Shown: piece by piece, positions 36,206 through 47,299 of the stretch | Layout: each line of letters begins with the position of its first letter | Position numbering within the stretch: position 1 is the first letter of the stretch | Origin: Dromiciops gliroides | Lineage: Eukaryota; Chordata; Mammalia; Microbiotheria; Microbiotheriidae | Length of the DNA: 64,000 nt | Assembly: GCF_019393635.1 (NCBI RefSeq) | Contig: NC_057862.1 | Span: 676,257,314-676,321,313 of the forward strand | Reading direction: 5' to 3' | Translations under genes and position numbers: made by a program | Notes under the pieces: model-generated | Databases searched by the model: none | What the model was told of the DNA's origin: nothing | What the model saw: only the letters and a program-made list of their open reading frames with translations

Positions 36206-36640
36206 GGGGCAGTTAGATGGCCCAATGGATAGAGTACCCAGCCTGAAGTCAGGAAGACCCGAATTCAAATCTGATCTCAGACACTTACTAACTATGGGAC
36301 CTTGGGCAAGTCACTTAATGCTATTTGCCTCAGTTTCCTCCTCTCTAAAATGAGCTGGAGAAGGAAACAAGGGGCAGCTAGGTGGCGCAGTAGATAGAGC
36401 ACCGGCCCTGGATTCAGGAGGACCTGAGTTCAAATCCAGCCTCAGACCCTTGACACTTACTAGCTGTGTGACCCTGGGCAAGTCACTTAACCCCAATCGC
36501 CTTACCCAAAAAAAAAGAAAGAAAGAAAGAAAGAAAGAAAAGAAATGGCAAACCACTCCAGTACCTCTGCCAAGAAAACCTCATTGTGGTCACAAAGAGT
36601 TGGACATGACTGAAACAACTGAACAACAACAACAAAAATA
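36206..36640 (+). mobile_element. SINE with BovB/RTE-like tail, split by a younger SINE
   Basis: The head starts GGGGCAGTTAGATGGCCC. The tail after the insertion reads GGCAAACCACTCCAGTACC and ACTGAACAACAACAAC. A WSINE1-like copy lies inside at 36371-36540. Confidence 0.82.
36371..36540 (+). mobile_element. WSINE1-like SINE inside another SINE
   Basis: Full copy with (AAAG)n tail, inserted at the GGAGAAGGAAAtGGC motif of the host SINE. Confidence 0.92.
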
Positions 36641-37109
36641 TTTCATTATATTTAGATTCCATAATTTGTTCAGTTATTTCCCACTTGATAGGTATCCCCT
36701 TTGCTTCCAATTCCTTGCTACAATAAGAACTACTATAAATATTTTGGGGTCTTTTTAGCAGTTCTTTGATCTTTTGGGGGTATGTGCCTAGTACTGGCAT
36801 CACTGGGTCAAAGTGTTCATAGTTTAGTTTAGTTGGTTATAGTTACAAATTGCTTTTCAGAATGGCTAAACAAATTTCTAGCTTCACCCTCAGTGTATCC
36901 TTAGGTCTTCATGACTTTTAAGAAAGACATGGATAAATAAACCAGAGGTTGCCCACAAGAGGGCCACCATTTCAAGCTCCAACACAGTGCCTGCTCTCCC
37001 TCAGCCCCTCCAACAATGAGCATTCTCCCTTTTTGTCATGTTCTCCAATCCAATACACTTGAGGAAGTTCTTCTCATTTGAACTTCTCTACTCAAAAGTC
37101 TTCCATGCT

Positions 37110-37256
37110 GGGGCAGCTAGGTGGCACAGTGGATAGAGCACTGGCCCTGGAGTCAGGAGTACCTGAGTACAAATCTGGCCTCAGACACTTAACACTTATT
37201 AGCTGTGTGACCCTGGGCAAGTCACTTAACCCCAATTGCCTCACTAAAAAAAAAAA
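37110..37256 (+). mobile_element. WSINE1-like SINE
   Basis: Full copy flanked by exact TCTTCCATGCT duplications at 37099-37109 and 37257-37267. Confidence 0.93.
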
Positions 37257-37267
37257 TCTTCCATGCT

Positions 37268-37600
37268 TCCTGTTGAAGTTAGCCTTGCATTTATGACTCT
37301 TGTGTGCCTTTCCTATTCTTTCCCTCCAAACGCTCTCTGGGATAGTCACCCACTAGCTCTCCCTACACCTGACATTATGCCTCCCACCCACAGGCCTTTG
37401 CAATGATTGTCTCCCCTGGCTTTTCAAACCTTAATGTTATTATTACCATTATTATCTTCTGTGGATGCATTATGTTCTCAAAGTACAATCTGGTTCCCAA
37501 AGAGGAGGGACTGGGTTTTTCTGTCTTTGTATGTGCTTTGTACCCAGAAAGCCTGTCAGTTGACCCTAATAAGGAGAAATTTAGTAGATAGCTATAAAGT
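37268..37600 (+). mobile_element. L2 LINE 3' fragment
   Basis: CAGGCCTTTGCAATGATTG, GAGGGACTGGGTTTTTCTGTC and related motifs match an L2 3' region, probably beginning upstream of the SINE at 37110. Confidence 0.5.
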
Positions 37601-37602
37601 CT

Positions 37603-37862
37603 TTGGGATAGCTAGGTGGCGCCACAGTGCATAGAGTGCCCCACCTAGAGTCAGGAATATTTTCTCAAGTTCGAATGTGACCTCAGACACTTGCTAGCTG
37701 TGTGACCCTGGGCAAGTCACTTAACCTTGTTGGCTTCAGTTCCCTCATCTGTAAAATGAGCTGGAGAAGGAAATGGAAAAGCACTCCAGTATTTTTGCTA
37801 AGAAAGCCCCAGGAGATCACAAAGAGTCGAACTCCACTAAAACAACTGAACAACAATAAAAT
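37603..37862 (+). mobile_element. SINE with BovB/RTE-like tail
   Basis: AGCTAGGTGGCGCCACAG head, GAGCTGGAGAAGGAAATGG and CAAAGAGTCGAACTCC tail, ending ACTGAACAACAATAAAA. Confidence 0.8.
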
Positions 37863-38074
37863 TATGTGCCAGGCACTGTGCTAAACTGAGGCTGAATGTA
37901 ATCAAAAACACCCTACCAATTATGGTTATCCAAATATGGAGCATTGTGCCTTAGGCAGTAGGGTGTTCCCATTCACTGAAGGTTTGGGAGCAAAGGTTGG
38001 GTGACGATGCGTTGATTATGATGTAAAGGAGATCTTTGTTCACGCATGAGTCTAACTAGATGACTAGAAAGGCA

Positions 38075-38225
38075 GAGATCTGGAATCAAAGGACCTAGGT
38101 TCAAATCCTGCCTCTGACTGTTAAAACCTGTCATTTCCCTTCTCTGAGACTCAGTTTCCTCTTCTGTAAAATAAGAGGGTCGAACTACATGACCTCCAAG
38201 ATATTAACCCTGTGATAGGCTATGC
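38075..38225 (+). mobile_element. THER1-type CORE-SINE
   Basis: GACCTAGGTTCAAATCCTGCC, CTCAGTTTCCTCTTCTG and ACATGACCTCCAAGATAT are THER1 blocks. Confidence 0.7.
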
Positions 38226-38599
38226 TATAAGAGGAAAAAAAGAGATGAGGGAAGACCAGGCTTCTACCCCCGGGAATTTTGAATGATAAGGATTGGAAGC
38301 AATGATGATGGAGATGCAGTGAGGATGATGATGATGATTGTAAGGAAAACAATGGGTAGTGCTTTCAGGATGTAACTTGGATCTGGCGGCCTTTATATAC
38401 GCCTCACCCCAGAACAAGAGTCTAGGCTCTATACCTACATCTAGAATTCTCAATGACAGATTATTCAAGACAATGGCCAGCAGAGGGAGCCTCTAGTCAC
38501 CATGGTGTCCTGTTCTTGAGGTCCTTCAGGTGGAAAAACAAAAGGCTGGAACCACACAATTCTCTCTGTCTTTCAGAAGGAAGAAGTCCAGAGAGGGAC

Positions 38600-38815
38600 G
38601 GGATGGGATTGGCCACAGGATCACAGACTTAGGGCTGGAAGGAGCCTTAGAGACCATGAATTCCAATCCCCTCCTTTTCCAAACGAGGGAGCCAAGTTCC
38701 AGGGAAGTTATGTGATTTGTCCTAGGACACATAAATAAGGTAGCAGGAGGCTGAACCAAAATTTGAGCTCGAATCATCTGACTCCCAAACAACTGTGATT
38801 TCTAGGGCACCATGC
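38600..38815 (-). mobile_element. THER1-type CORE-SINE, reverse
   Basis: GGGCTGGAAGGAGCCTTAG, CAATCCCCTCCTTTTCC and TCATCTGACTCCCAA are THER1 motifs in reverse. Confidence 0.65.
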
Positions 38816-38945
38816 TGTCACACAAAAATAGGTGTATAAAATAGGTATACATAACCTTTTACTGTTGTCAAATTTTTGTGACCCTACATTCAGTTATACA
38901 ACCCCATATGGGGTAGAAACCCACAGTTTAAGAAGCTAGGGACTA

Positions 38946-39117
38946 GGGGCAGCTAGGTGGCGCAGTAGATAGAGCACCTGCCCTGGATTCAGGAGGACCT
39001 GAGTTCAAATTTGACCTCAGACACTTAACACTTACTAGCTGTGTGACCCTGGGCAAGTCACTTAACCCCAATTGCCTCACCAAAAAAAAAAAAGAAAGAA
39101 AGAAAAGAAAAGAAAGA
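38946..39117 (+). mobile_element. WSINE1-like SINE in VAX2 intron 2
   Basis: Full copy with (AAAG)n tail, flanked by AGAAGCTAGGGACTA on both sides. It lies about 540 bp before exon 3. The flank after it (ATGACCTCTAAGGTC) is the tail of a THER1 element. Confidence 0.93.
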
Positions 39118-39656
39118 AAGAAGCTAGGGACTAGATGACCTCTAAGGTCTCTCCCAACTCTAGATTCTATGACTCTCTGAACCTCTTTTCCCACAGTCAT
39201 AAGAGATTCAAAGCAGCTCAGCAGTTCTGGTATCTACCTACCCTTAAGCATTGGGATTCTCCATTGAAGAAATTTAAAGATAAAGATAGATAGAATGTGT
39301 GGGTTGGCAGGGGGGAAGTAAGAGGAAAAAAGTTAGGGAGACCTCTGGATGCTCTGCCCTAAAAAGGTCATTGGTTGCATGTTTAATAGAATCTGTCTCT
39401 CTTCTCCCTCCCTTCCTTTCCTAATCCCTCATACTTGCTTCCTCCTCCTCCTTTCAATTTTTTTCTGCTCTCCACCCCCCATGCCCACCATCTTCTCTCT
39501 GGCTTGGCCAAAACCATTGCTCCTCTTCACTCCCCTCATTTCTGGTTTCATTTCTCCCAATCTCTCTCTCTCTCATTTTTCTCCTCCCTATTTCCTGATG
39601 TTCCTGACCCCCCAACTCCTCTCTTCCCCCTTTATCCATCCTTCCACCTCACCAAG

Positions 39657-40154
39657 GTCAAGGTCTGGTTCCAGAACCGCCGTACAAAGCAGAAGAAGGA
39701 CCAGAGCCGGGACTCAGAGAAGCACTCATCCACTTCCACCTCTGAGGCCTTTGCCACATCCAACATCTTGCGACTCCTGGAGCAGGGACGTCTTCTCTCA
39801 GTCCCTGGGGCCTCTAACCTCCTAGCCCTGACCTCCACACCACCAGGCCTGACCACCAGCAATGGGGCCACCAACCTGGGACTCCCCCGGAACTCTTCTT
39901 CAAACCTCACTGGGAACAGCCCAACTGAGAGCCCACCCAAGGCAGGAGCCCCCTTTGGCCTAATTGGGCCCCAAATGGCTTCCGCTTCAACTTCTCCTCG
40001 TCTCCCACCCCCACCACCCCCTCTCTGTTTCACCACAACCTCACTCCTGGACTTGCCCAGTGGGTATGAATTGGGCTCTTCGGCCTTTGAGCCTTACAGT
40101 CGACTGGAAAGGAAAAACAGTGGCCCTGGCAGCAAGAAAGCCAATACAACTTAG
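39657..40154 (+). CDS. VAX2: VAX2 exon 3 (residues 162-326, recognition helix and C-terminal tail)
   Basis: The exon starts at [14 protein letters not shown], the homeodomain recognition helix (Trp165, Gln167 = HD50, Asn168 = HD51). It follows a pyrimidine-rich tract and an AAG acceptor, which is less common than CAG. Conserved VAX2 blocks follow: [19 protein letters not shown] (about 190-208) and, near the end, [19 protein letters not shown]. Between them is a Ser/Thr/Pro/Asn-rich stretch with six prolines at 277-282 and a segment (about 245-270) that I do not recall in human VAX2. The protein ends KKANTT. Human has Trp where this protein has Arg310 in the EPYSxLERK motif. The stop TAG is at 40152-40154. 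Confidence 0.95.
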   Translation, partial: VKVWFQNRRTKQKKDQSRDSEKHSSTSTSEAFATSNILRLLEQGRLLSVPGASNLLALTSTPPGLTTSNGATNLGLPRNSSSNLTGNSPTESPPKAGAPFGLIGPQMASASTSPRLPPPPPPLCFTTTSLLDLPSGYELGSSAFEPYSRLERKNSGPGSKKANTT

Positions 40155-40382
40155 CCACCTCCTACCCCACACTGACACTCCCTCCCCATCACACCTCCAT
40201 TTGTCCCTCCACCCCATTACCCCAGCCAGGGAGGGAGAAGAGCAAGACTTCCCCACTCTCCAGTAGTCTCTCTCTCCCAGCTAAAAAAACTCATCTACCA
40301 AATGTCTGGGCAGGTTGTGTGTATGTGTGTGTGTGTGCTCACTTCAGTGAGTGTGCAAGTGTGTGTCTCTCACAGAAATAAA
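40155..40382 (+). other. VAX2: VAX2 3' untranslated region with polyadenylation signal
   Basis: The first canonical AATAAA after the stop codon is at 40377-40382, about 220 bp downstream, after a short TG repeat (40319-40340). No stronger signal was noticed in the next kilobase. The true 3' end could lie further on if this signal is weak. Confidence 0.55.
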
Positions 40383-40596
40383 AGGAAAGGCACATGAATG
40401 AAAGGAGATAAAAGAAAAAAAATTTCCCTGACCTTTCCACCAGATTTCCAATCCTTAGTCCTTCCTTCCTCATTCTTCCTCATTCTCTCCAGGCCCTGTT
40501 AGCAGGCACTAAACTGAGAGCCAGGAGGCCTGGGAGGGTTGAAGTGGGACCAGAATCTGGTCTTCCTATGTGTGCTAGAATATGGCTCCTCTTAAT

Positions 40597-40872
40597 GTGG
40601 AGAGGCCAAAGCTGGCCTCCCCTTCAGAGCATGTGGTTGCTTACACAAGGTGATACAAGGGAAGGGTCCTCCTATTCAAAAATATCTTGTGGAGAGGCCA
40701 AAGCTGGTCTCCCCTTCAGAGGATGTGGTTGCTTACACAAGGTGATACAAGGGAAGGGTCCTCCTATCCAAAAATATCTTGTGGAGAGGCCAAAGCTGGC
40801 CTCCCCTTCAGAGCATGTGGTTGCTTACACAAGGTGATACAAGGGAAGGGTCCTCCTATCCAAAAATATCTT
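40597..40872. repeat. 92-bp tandem repeat, three copies
   Basis: Units starting GTGGAGAGGCCAAAGC at 40597, 40689 and 40781 have a period of exactly 92 bp and differ at only a few positions (for example GCATG/GGATG). The unit is not a recognised transposon. It lies 215 bp downstream of the VAX2 polyadenylation signal. Confidence 0.95.
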
Positions 40873-41609
40873 CCCCATCCAGGGGCCACTGTGTCTGAAA
40901 TACTACCATTAGCTCATAGTCTCCTTGGGTTCATCACCACTCTTTCTCTGTTAAAATTATAACTACTTAGGGAGGTAGAGTGGGGAGGAAATGCATTCAG
41001 TCCCTGAGTTAATGTGGGTGGTAAGGGTGATAAAATGGCAGAAATGAGCTCAGAAAGGGGAGGATAGATGCAGCGAGGACAAAATTTGCTAATTTGAACA
41101 TTTGGGCTGGAGCAGGTTTTGCCAGTGGATACCATATTTGAGGAAACAGACCCATAGTGGGACATCCTTTCCTGAACCTCCCTTTGAACCGGCCAAGTCA
41201 GGATCTTATGAAAGTAGGTAATAAGAGATTGTTCACTTTTATGCCTCCACCCTAGGCAGGAGGCCAGGCCTGGCAAATTGTTCCAGGGGCACTGATATGG
41301 TGATAAGAAGGGTGTGAGAAATGGTGGGGAGTGTGGAGAGGGAGATTGCTTTGCAAGGTTGGACATTCATGGAAGAATCTAAGAACCAACAGAAAAAGTA
41401 CAGATGGTTTAACCAAAAGTAAATGGTTAAAGTTGGTCCATGGTGCACCATGGAACTAGGATCCTGGGAGATGGGTCTCAACCTCAGGAAAAGGGAAAGA
41501 TTATCATTGCCATCCATCATTCCCTGCCTGTCAGGGTAGACCTTCAATTCAAGAGAATGTGGGTATAATCTGCCAAGGTGGGGAGTTATGGAAATACCAG
41601 GGATCAAAA

Positions 41610-42275
41610 TATTGTACCCCTACTCACCGCCATCACTGTCATCACCTCCATCATATCACCCTCGCTGACACTGCCTTCCCCACAGTCATTATCATCACCA
41701 TTTCCAGCATCCAAAACACAGTCAGTATCTGCAATAATGAAGTGTGATCACCGCTGAATTACTACCATTCGAACCCCGCCAGCATCTCATCACCACAAAT
41801 ATGTTATCATTACCATCACAATGGTTACCATTATCACTACCATCATACACCACCAACATCTCATCACCACAAATATGTTATCATTACCATCACAATAGCC
41901 ACCATGAATACACCACCAGCATCTCCTCACCACAAATATGTTATCATTACCATCACAATGGTACCATTTTCGCTACCATCGCCACCAAGAATACACCACC
42001 AACATTATCACTAGAAATATACCACTGTCCTCATCATGGCCACTTCTTTCATCATGACTACCTTCACTCCCACCATTGTTCTTGGCATGATTATTGAGAA
42101 CATTGTCAGTATCACTGTTGTCAGCAGTACCCTCACCATCCAAATGGCACAGCCAACAATTATCCATGTCAAAATCTCTGTCGCCACTGCCCACCCTGAT
42201 CACAATCATAGTTCTCATAGCCCCCATCACCACCATTATTACCACTTCTGGCATCATCATCATCGTCAATTGCTA
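41610..42275. repeat. CAT/CAC-rich imperfect repeat
   Basis: Trinucleotide-like CATCACCAC sequence includes three larger copies of a block with ACAAATATGTTATCATTACC (near 41790, 41867 and 41930) spaced about 63-77 bp apart. The open frames over it are compositional. Confidence 0.75.
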
Positions 42276-42599
42276 TTGTCACAGCCTCCCACGGGCACAA
42301 TTCTTCGTAGGACACAGGGAAAGTTAGGAGGACAGAAACCTTCAGGTCTGAGGAGAGGATACAGTTCACACACACACACACCTTGGGAGAACTCCAATCC
42401 AGCAGAGGAGGTCCCAACCACTGGGAGATCTAAAAATCTACTAGACACATGGTACCTTGACACAACTAAAGGAGAAGATAACCTGAGCCCCTATCTATCA
42501 AGCCTTCTCAATCAGTGGTTCGAATCCTGCATCCTCAGAACTTATCCTTCTCTCCTCAAAGAGCTCCTAGGAACAGCCTCTGTACAGTCCCCCTCCTTA

Positions 42600-42765
42600 C
42601 ATCTCCCTCTAGTTACCTTTATCCTGGGTTTAGATCCGGGCTGTGTCATTTTAGGAAAATTACCTAACCTCTCTGGGTTTCAGTTTCCTCATCTGTTAAA
42701 TAAGGGGATTGGGCATGATTTTACCATGCCTCCCAGGGGTACACCTATGATCCTGTGATCCTATC
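42600..42765 (+). mobile_element. THER1-type CORE-SINE
   Basis: GGGTTTAGATCCGGGCTG, TTTCAGTTTCCTCATCTG and CCTATGATCCTGTGATCC are the THER1 body and end. It lies about 260 bp upstream of the ATP6V1B1 start codon. Confidence 0.7.
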
Positions 42766-42889
42766 CAAAGGGGTAGCCCTTAGGGATAGGATAGAAGCTA
42801 GGCAGAGAGGAGGAGATAGGAGATTCCTCTGGGGCAGAGAGAACAACTGTTTTCTGAGAGCCTAGGATTTCCTACTTACTGTCAACAAG

Positions 42890-43026
42890 TGTGGAAAAGA
42901 GAAGAGGGGAGGGGCTGAGCTAGGCAGGCAGGAGGCAGCCTTCTCTAGCTCCAGCCCAGACTCAGTTTAAGAGCTGACTGCCCTAGATACCTCCACCTTC
43001 ACTACTGGGAGTAAACTGGCTGGGAG
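42890..43026 (+). promoter_or_regulatory. ATP6V1B1: Putative ATP6V1B1 promoter / 5' untranslated region
   Basis: The 130 bp before the start codon is unique sequence with a TATA-like TTTAAG at 42966-42971, about 60 bp upstream of the ATG, and a forkhead-like GTAAACT near 43011. FOXI1 is the known activator of this gene in intercalated cells, so a forkhead site is plausible, but one short match is weak evidence. No CpG island is present. Confidence 0.4.
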
Positions 43027-43144
43027 ATGGCAACCAAGGTAGAGTCTAGACCGAATGACATCCTGGGCACCTTCGGAGCAGCAGCTGCAGCTCGGGAGCA
43101 CGTTCAGGCAGTCACACGAAACTACATCACCCATCCCCGAATCA
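43027..43144 (+). CDS. ATP6V1B1: ATP6V1B1 exon 1 (residues 1-39)
   Basis: This encodes the N-terminus of the non-catalytic nucleotide-binding B1 subunit of the V1 sector of the vacuolar H+-ATPase. The complex pumps protons across the apical membrane of renal intercalated cells and inner-ear epithelium, and human mutations cause distal renal tubular acidosis with deafness (established knowledge). The ATG at 43027 sits in GAGATGG. Residues 1-22 are variable, as in other B1 proteins. Residues 22-39 (REHVQAVTRNYITHPRI) match B1 almost exactly and also resemble the ubiquitous paralogue B2. Synteny with VAX2 favours B1. The donor A|GTGAGT leaves one base of a Thr codon. Confidence 0.92.
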
Positions 43145-44008
43145 GTGAGTTATTCCCCCATGGCATGAGAGGGCTCTCCAGGGAGAGGGGTGGGTAGGTT
43201 CCCTGCTCTATGGCATCCCCCCCATCCCACTTCCCTGGCCCCTTTCAGGTGACAGGGAGAGCACTGGGTGGCCAGGATGCCTCAGTCCTTTGATGATCAG
43301 ATCGGGGTAGAGGGTGAGGGAGAGGAACTGTCCCTCATGCCTTGGATCTTCCTAGATGTCTGTCCTGTTCCCGTGCCTATCTTCATGGCATGGAGTAAGA
43401 AAGTACTTTATAGACCTGATAGTGAGGTGGAAATGAGGGTGAAAGACTGGCAGAGTGAGATTCCTTGCTGTCAAAGGAAGGGGGTGCTGGGGTAACTTTG
43501 CACAAAGCCCTAGAATACAGGTCGGTAGGAGGTGGGAGTCGGGAGGGGGAATATCTCCAATTAATTCACTCCTTCCCTCTCCCTCTTCCATCTGACTGAC
43601 ACCAAGTCTAAGTCTAGACTTCCTTCTGTCCTCCCCCCAGCCAAACTAGCAAGGACCCTAGAATAAAGAGGGCCATTTTGTGTCCTCTTTGTTGCCCCCT
43701 CTCTCAACCACACCCACACCCACTCCCAGCTCCTACCAAAACTCTAGACAGGTTCTGGGCTCCCAACAAACACTTCAGGCAGGGGACAGCCTTGTAAACC
43801 ATGTGTTTGAGTGCCAGAGTGTGTTGGTGCAGGTACCAGCTGTGCCCACCACGGAGGGTGCTAGGAAGAGGCATGCACAAAAGCAGCGCTGTGCGTCTGT
43901 TTGTGGGTATTTCCAGCTCCAGGGATTTCAGAGCAACTGTGATTCTAAGGTCTGGAGAGCAGAAACCCTCCCCCTTCGAGTTCCCCCTTTACCTTTTGGC
44001 TCCTCGTG

Positions 44009-44068
<60 letters not shown>

Positions 44069-44390
44069 CACACACACTCACACACCCTACTTCTCTCCTT
44101 GACCAAGGTCACACCTGCTGGCTCAGAGAGCCTTCTTCCTGGAGAGAAAAAGTAACAGAGCTGGCCCCTCCCCTCAGCCCTTGAGGGTTCAGAACTCCCC
44201 AGATCCGGCTCAGACTGCAGAGAGCTGGCCAGATAGGGACCAAGGTGGGACTCGGATAGCCCTGGAGAGGAAGTTGCTGAGAGGCCAGGGGGTGGCTTGA
44301 CCTCACCACTTCCAGAGTGTCCCAGGAAAGGGAAGAGCCTTTGCTAATCAAGTTGGAGACAGATTCAATTAAACTCAACAAACTATTTTT
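43145..44390. other. ATP6V1B1 intron 1, unique 5' part
   Basis: No interspersed repeat was recognised apart from a (CA)n array at 44014-44090. No coding exon is supported. Confidence 0.6.
44014..44090. repeat. (CA)n microsatellite
   Basis: About 45 bp of pure CA followed by interrupted CACACT units. Confidence 0.95.
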
Positions 44391-44649
44391 AAAGTATTTA
44401 CTGTGTTCAAGTGCCTGGGCTAAGGGCTAGGCATACACATAAGATGAGAAAGGACATTATCCAAGCTGTCCAGGACCTTATAGTCTGAGAAGGAGGGCTG
44501 AGAGGAAGGGAATAAAATATGGACATAATGAACTATAATAAAAGGTAAAACGTGGGAGAGGCCGTGTACCATGGTGTAAAGTACAATGAGAAATTTGAGA
44601 AAGATTTAGAGGTCGAGGAGCCCTTAAAAGTAATCCAGTCCAACCCTTC

Positions 44650-45140
44650 ACCTCCCAGGGAGAGTTTATAGTCAACAAACATTTATGAAGCACCTTTATA
44701 CACCAAACACTGGGGTAAGTGCTGAGAACATGAAGGTAATAGCTAACAGTGATAATCCCTAACATTTATATAGTGTCAAGTGCTTTAAAATTATCTCATT
44801 TGAGCCTCACAGTAACTCTGGGAGATAGGTGCTGTTATTATCCCCATTTTACAGATGAAGAAACAGGAAACCCAAGACCCTGCCCTCAAAAACTCACATA
44901 CTGGGGGAAGCTAGGTGTCAAAGTGGATAAAACACAGTCCCTGGATTTAGGAGGACCTGAGTTCAAATCTGGCCTCAGACACTTGACACTTACTAGCTGT
45001 GTGACCTTGGGCAAGTCACTTAACCCTCATTGGCCTGCCAAAAAAACCAAACCTCACATGCCAATGAAGGAGACAACAAGCAAGCAGCTATGTACAAACA
45101 AGATTTATGTTGTGAAAGGGGGAGAAAATCTCAGAATGGG
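44650..45140 (+). repeat. Dispersed repeat with nested MAR1 and SINE
   Basis: CAACAAACATTTATGAAGCACC starts the dispersed family. A reverse MAR1 module (44745-44870) and a WSINE1-like SINE interrupt it. It resumes at AAGGAGACAACAAGCAAGC. Confidence 0.5.
44903..45050 (+). mobile_element. WSINE1-like SINE
   Basis: Full copy, flanks AAACTCACATA / AACCTCACATG. Confidence 0.9.
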
Positions 45141-45277
45141 GATGCTCTCATTCCCTGGAAAGTGTTAGAAAAATGGAATTAGAGTCAGAAAGGCTAGTCC
45201 TAGACAGCTATGTTAGGCATGTTCTCACAGAGCGGTGTCAGCATTAGAAAAATGGCATTGACAAATAGAGGATCCCA

Positions 45278-45420
45278 GGGCAGTTAGGTGGTACAGTGGA
45301 TAAAGCACCAGCCCTGAATTCAGGAGGACCTGAGTTCAAATCTGGCTTCAGACACTTGACACTTACTAGCCGTGTGACCCTGGGCGAGTCACTTAACCCC
45401 TATTGCCCACTAAAAAAAAA
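45278..45420 (+). mobile_element. WSINE1-like SINE
   Basis: Full copy flanked by exact AATAGAGGATCCC duplications (45264-45276 and 45421-45433). Confidence 0.93.
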
Positions 45421-45764
45421 AATAGAGGATCCCTAGAAAAGGAAAAAGAAAAAGAAAATGGAGGATTCCAGTCTGGTTTCAGATATGCATTCCAGGTGGA
45501 ATTGACTTCAGAGCCCATCCAGTCTGACTACCTCATTTTCCAGATTCCCAATCTAAAGTCCAGAAAGAGTTTCTATGGTTTTCCTCAGTGTCCCACTGTC
45601 AGTTAGTGGAAGAAGGATTTGGGTTTCGGTGCCCAGACTACAATTCCCAGGCTCTTTACATGCTTCTTGTTTTGAGTTAAAATTGGGGTGAGGAGCTGGG
45701 AGGAGCCCAGGAAAGGCTTAATGGAGACTATAACTCTAGAGTTGACCTTGAGAGAAAAGAGGGG

Positions 45765-45955
45765 TTTTGTCTTGGAGGCAGGAATATGTAGGTTCCGATC
45801 CTGCTTCACACACTGAGCTGGAGGGGGGGGGGGGTTGGGTGAGTCCTTTCACCTCTCTAGAACTCATTTTCCTCATCTTGAAATGAGGGATGAGATGAGA
45901 TGGCCTCTAACATCCCTGCCAGCTCTAACCCATAATCCTGAGATCCTAGGTGTAG
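45765..45955 (+). mobile_element. THER1-type CORE-SINE
   Basis: TAGGTTCCGATCCTGC, CATTTTCCTCATCTTGAAATG and GCCAGCTCTAACCCATAATCC are THER1 blocks, with a poly-G insertion. Confidence 0.7.
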
Positions 45956-46799
45956 GGGAAGGTGGAACAAGCTAGCTGTTCCAAAGAAGTGTGTGAGCAA
46001 AACTGCAGAGGGACCAGTAGGGAGCAGGACAAGAAATGGAGACCAAGAATAATACAATTTGGCCAGAAATAGAATATGTGAGGGGAAATAATTTCCCAGG
46101 CAATAGAAAGCACAGATGATTGCTGAGTAGAGGAATCTTGAGACCAGGGAGGCACAGAGTTTAGAGGGCAGATGAGGACCCCCTAGTCTGATGGGAGAGA
46201 TATGGTCCCCAACCTGAGGATCATCCAGAAAAAAAGGAGCCCCCATCCTCTAATAGGTTGAGTGTCCTGATAAAATCCTGCCCTCCAGGAACCCTGGAGG
46301 TCTGATAGAGTTGAGAAAGGACAGATACAGAGAAATAAAGACTGAGCTAGAACCATAGACAGCAGTGGTGGAATAAGGAGACAAAAAGTACTGGGTGGAG
46401 CTAAGTGGCCAGGAAGCATGTCTGGCCATCATTGGGTCCAACGTCCAGGTGTTCAACCACTCCCTGGAAAAAGTGAACAAGGAAAGGTGACAACCATTTC
46501 CTCAACCACAACCCCAAGGTTCAACCACAGACTCACTGAGACCCCACCCAACCAGCTCCTTTCTGATCACAGCCTCCCTCCCCCCACTCAGTTTACTGTC
46601 AACAACCAGAGAAGGAGCTGTCCTGATACTGAGCCAAGGTCAGTGATTTTTCTGCCCCAAGAAAAGCCAAGGGACATTCTACTTCCTCTTTCCATATCTG
46701 ATGCAGTGACAATATTCCTAGGGTCTTGTAGGGCCTGCCATGGCTAATGATGGGGTGAGTATGGCCATGCCCCATGGGGAAGTGACATTAACGTATAGC

Positions 46800-47200
46800 A
46801 CATAGATTACTGATAATTTACACTTACACTTTGAGTTTCGAGAGTGCTTTCCTCATGACACCCATATGAGATGGAAAGCAAAATTATTATTATCCCCATT
46901 TCTTTTTTTTTTATTTTGGTCTCAACCTGTGGTTTCATTGGTGTAGGCAACTCATTACCCATGCAACGGCAACTCAGCAAGTCTTCTGTCACTTAACTGC
47001 CCATGAGGTTAAACCAGGATATAGGCATTATGAGTATCATTATCCCTATTTTTCATGAGGAAACTGAAGCACAGAGAAGCTTCATGAATTTCCCATGGTA
47101 AGACATCCCACAGAGGTAGAGTTTGAACGACTCTACTACTAACATCTCCCTGACTCCAAGTCTAGCATCTATACCCTAGACCCTGCTGCCCTTCACCTAA
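46800..47200 (-). mobile_element. MAR1-type SINE (minus) split by another SINE
   Basis: Left part ATTATTATTATCCCCATTTC, right part TATTTTTCATGAGGAAACTG to CCCTAGACCCTGCTGCC. Between them 46911-47025 is a second reverse SINE with GTTTCATTGGTGTAGG. Confidence 0.55.
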
Positions 47201-47299
47201 CAACATTATTGCATACCACAAAGCCAAAGGGGAAGAGACAGAGAAAGACAGACAAACAGACAGAGATAGAGAGCACTCATGCTCTAACAGCATACCTTA

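Larger units (their letters stand above)
35760..36900 (-). mobile_element. L1 LINE 3' part, reverse, with nested SINEs
   Basis: ATTTTATTGAAGCATTTTTT, AATAATATTCCACT, then after the insertions ATAATTTGTTCAGTTATTTCC, CTACTATAAATATTTTG, TCACTGGGTCAAAGTG and CAAATTGCTTTTCAGAATGG. Same L1 family as 12120 and 31585. Confidence 0.75.

Noticed and set aside
42036..42758. 240-residue open frame on + strand
   Set aside because: It runs through the CAT/CAC repeat into a THER1 SINE. The sequence is compositional, with no recognisable domain.
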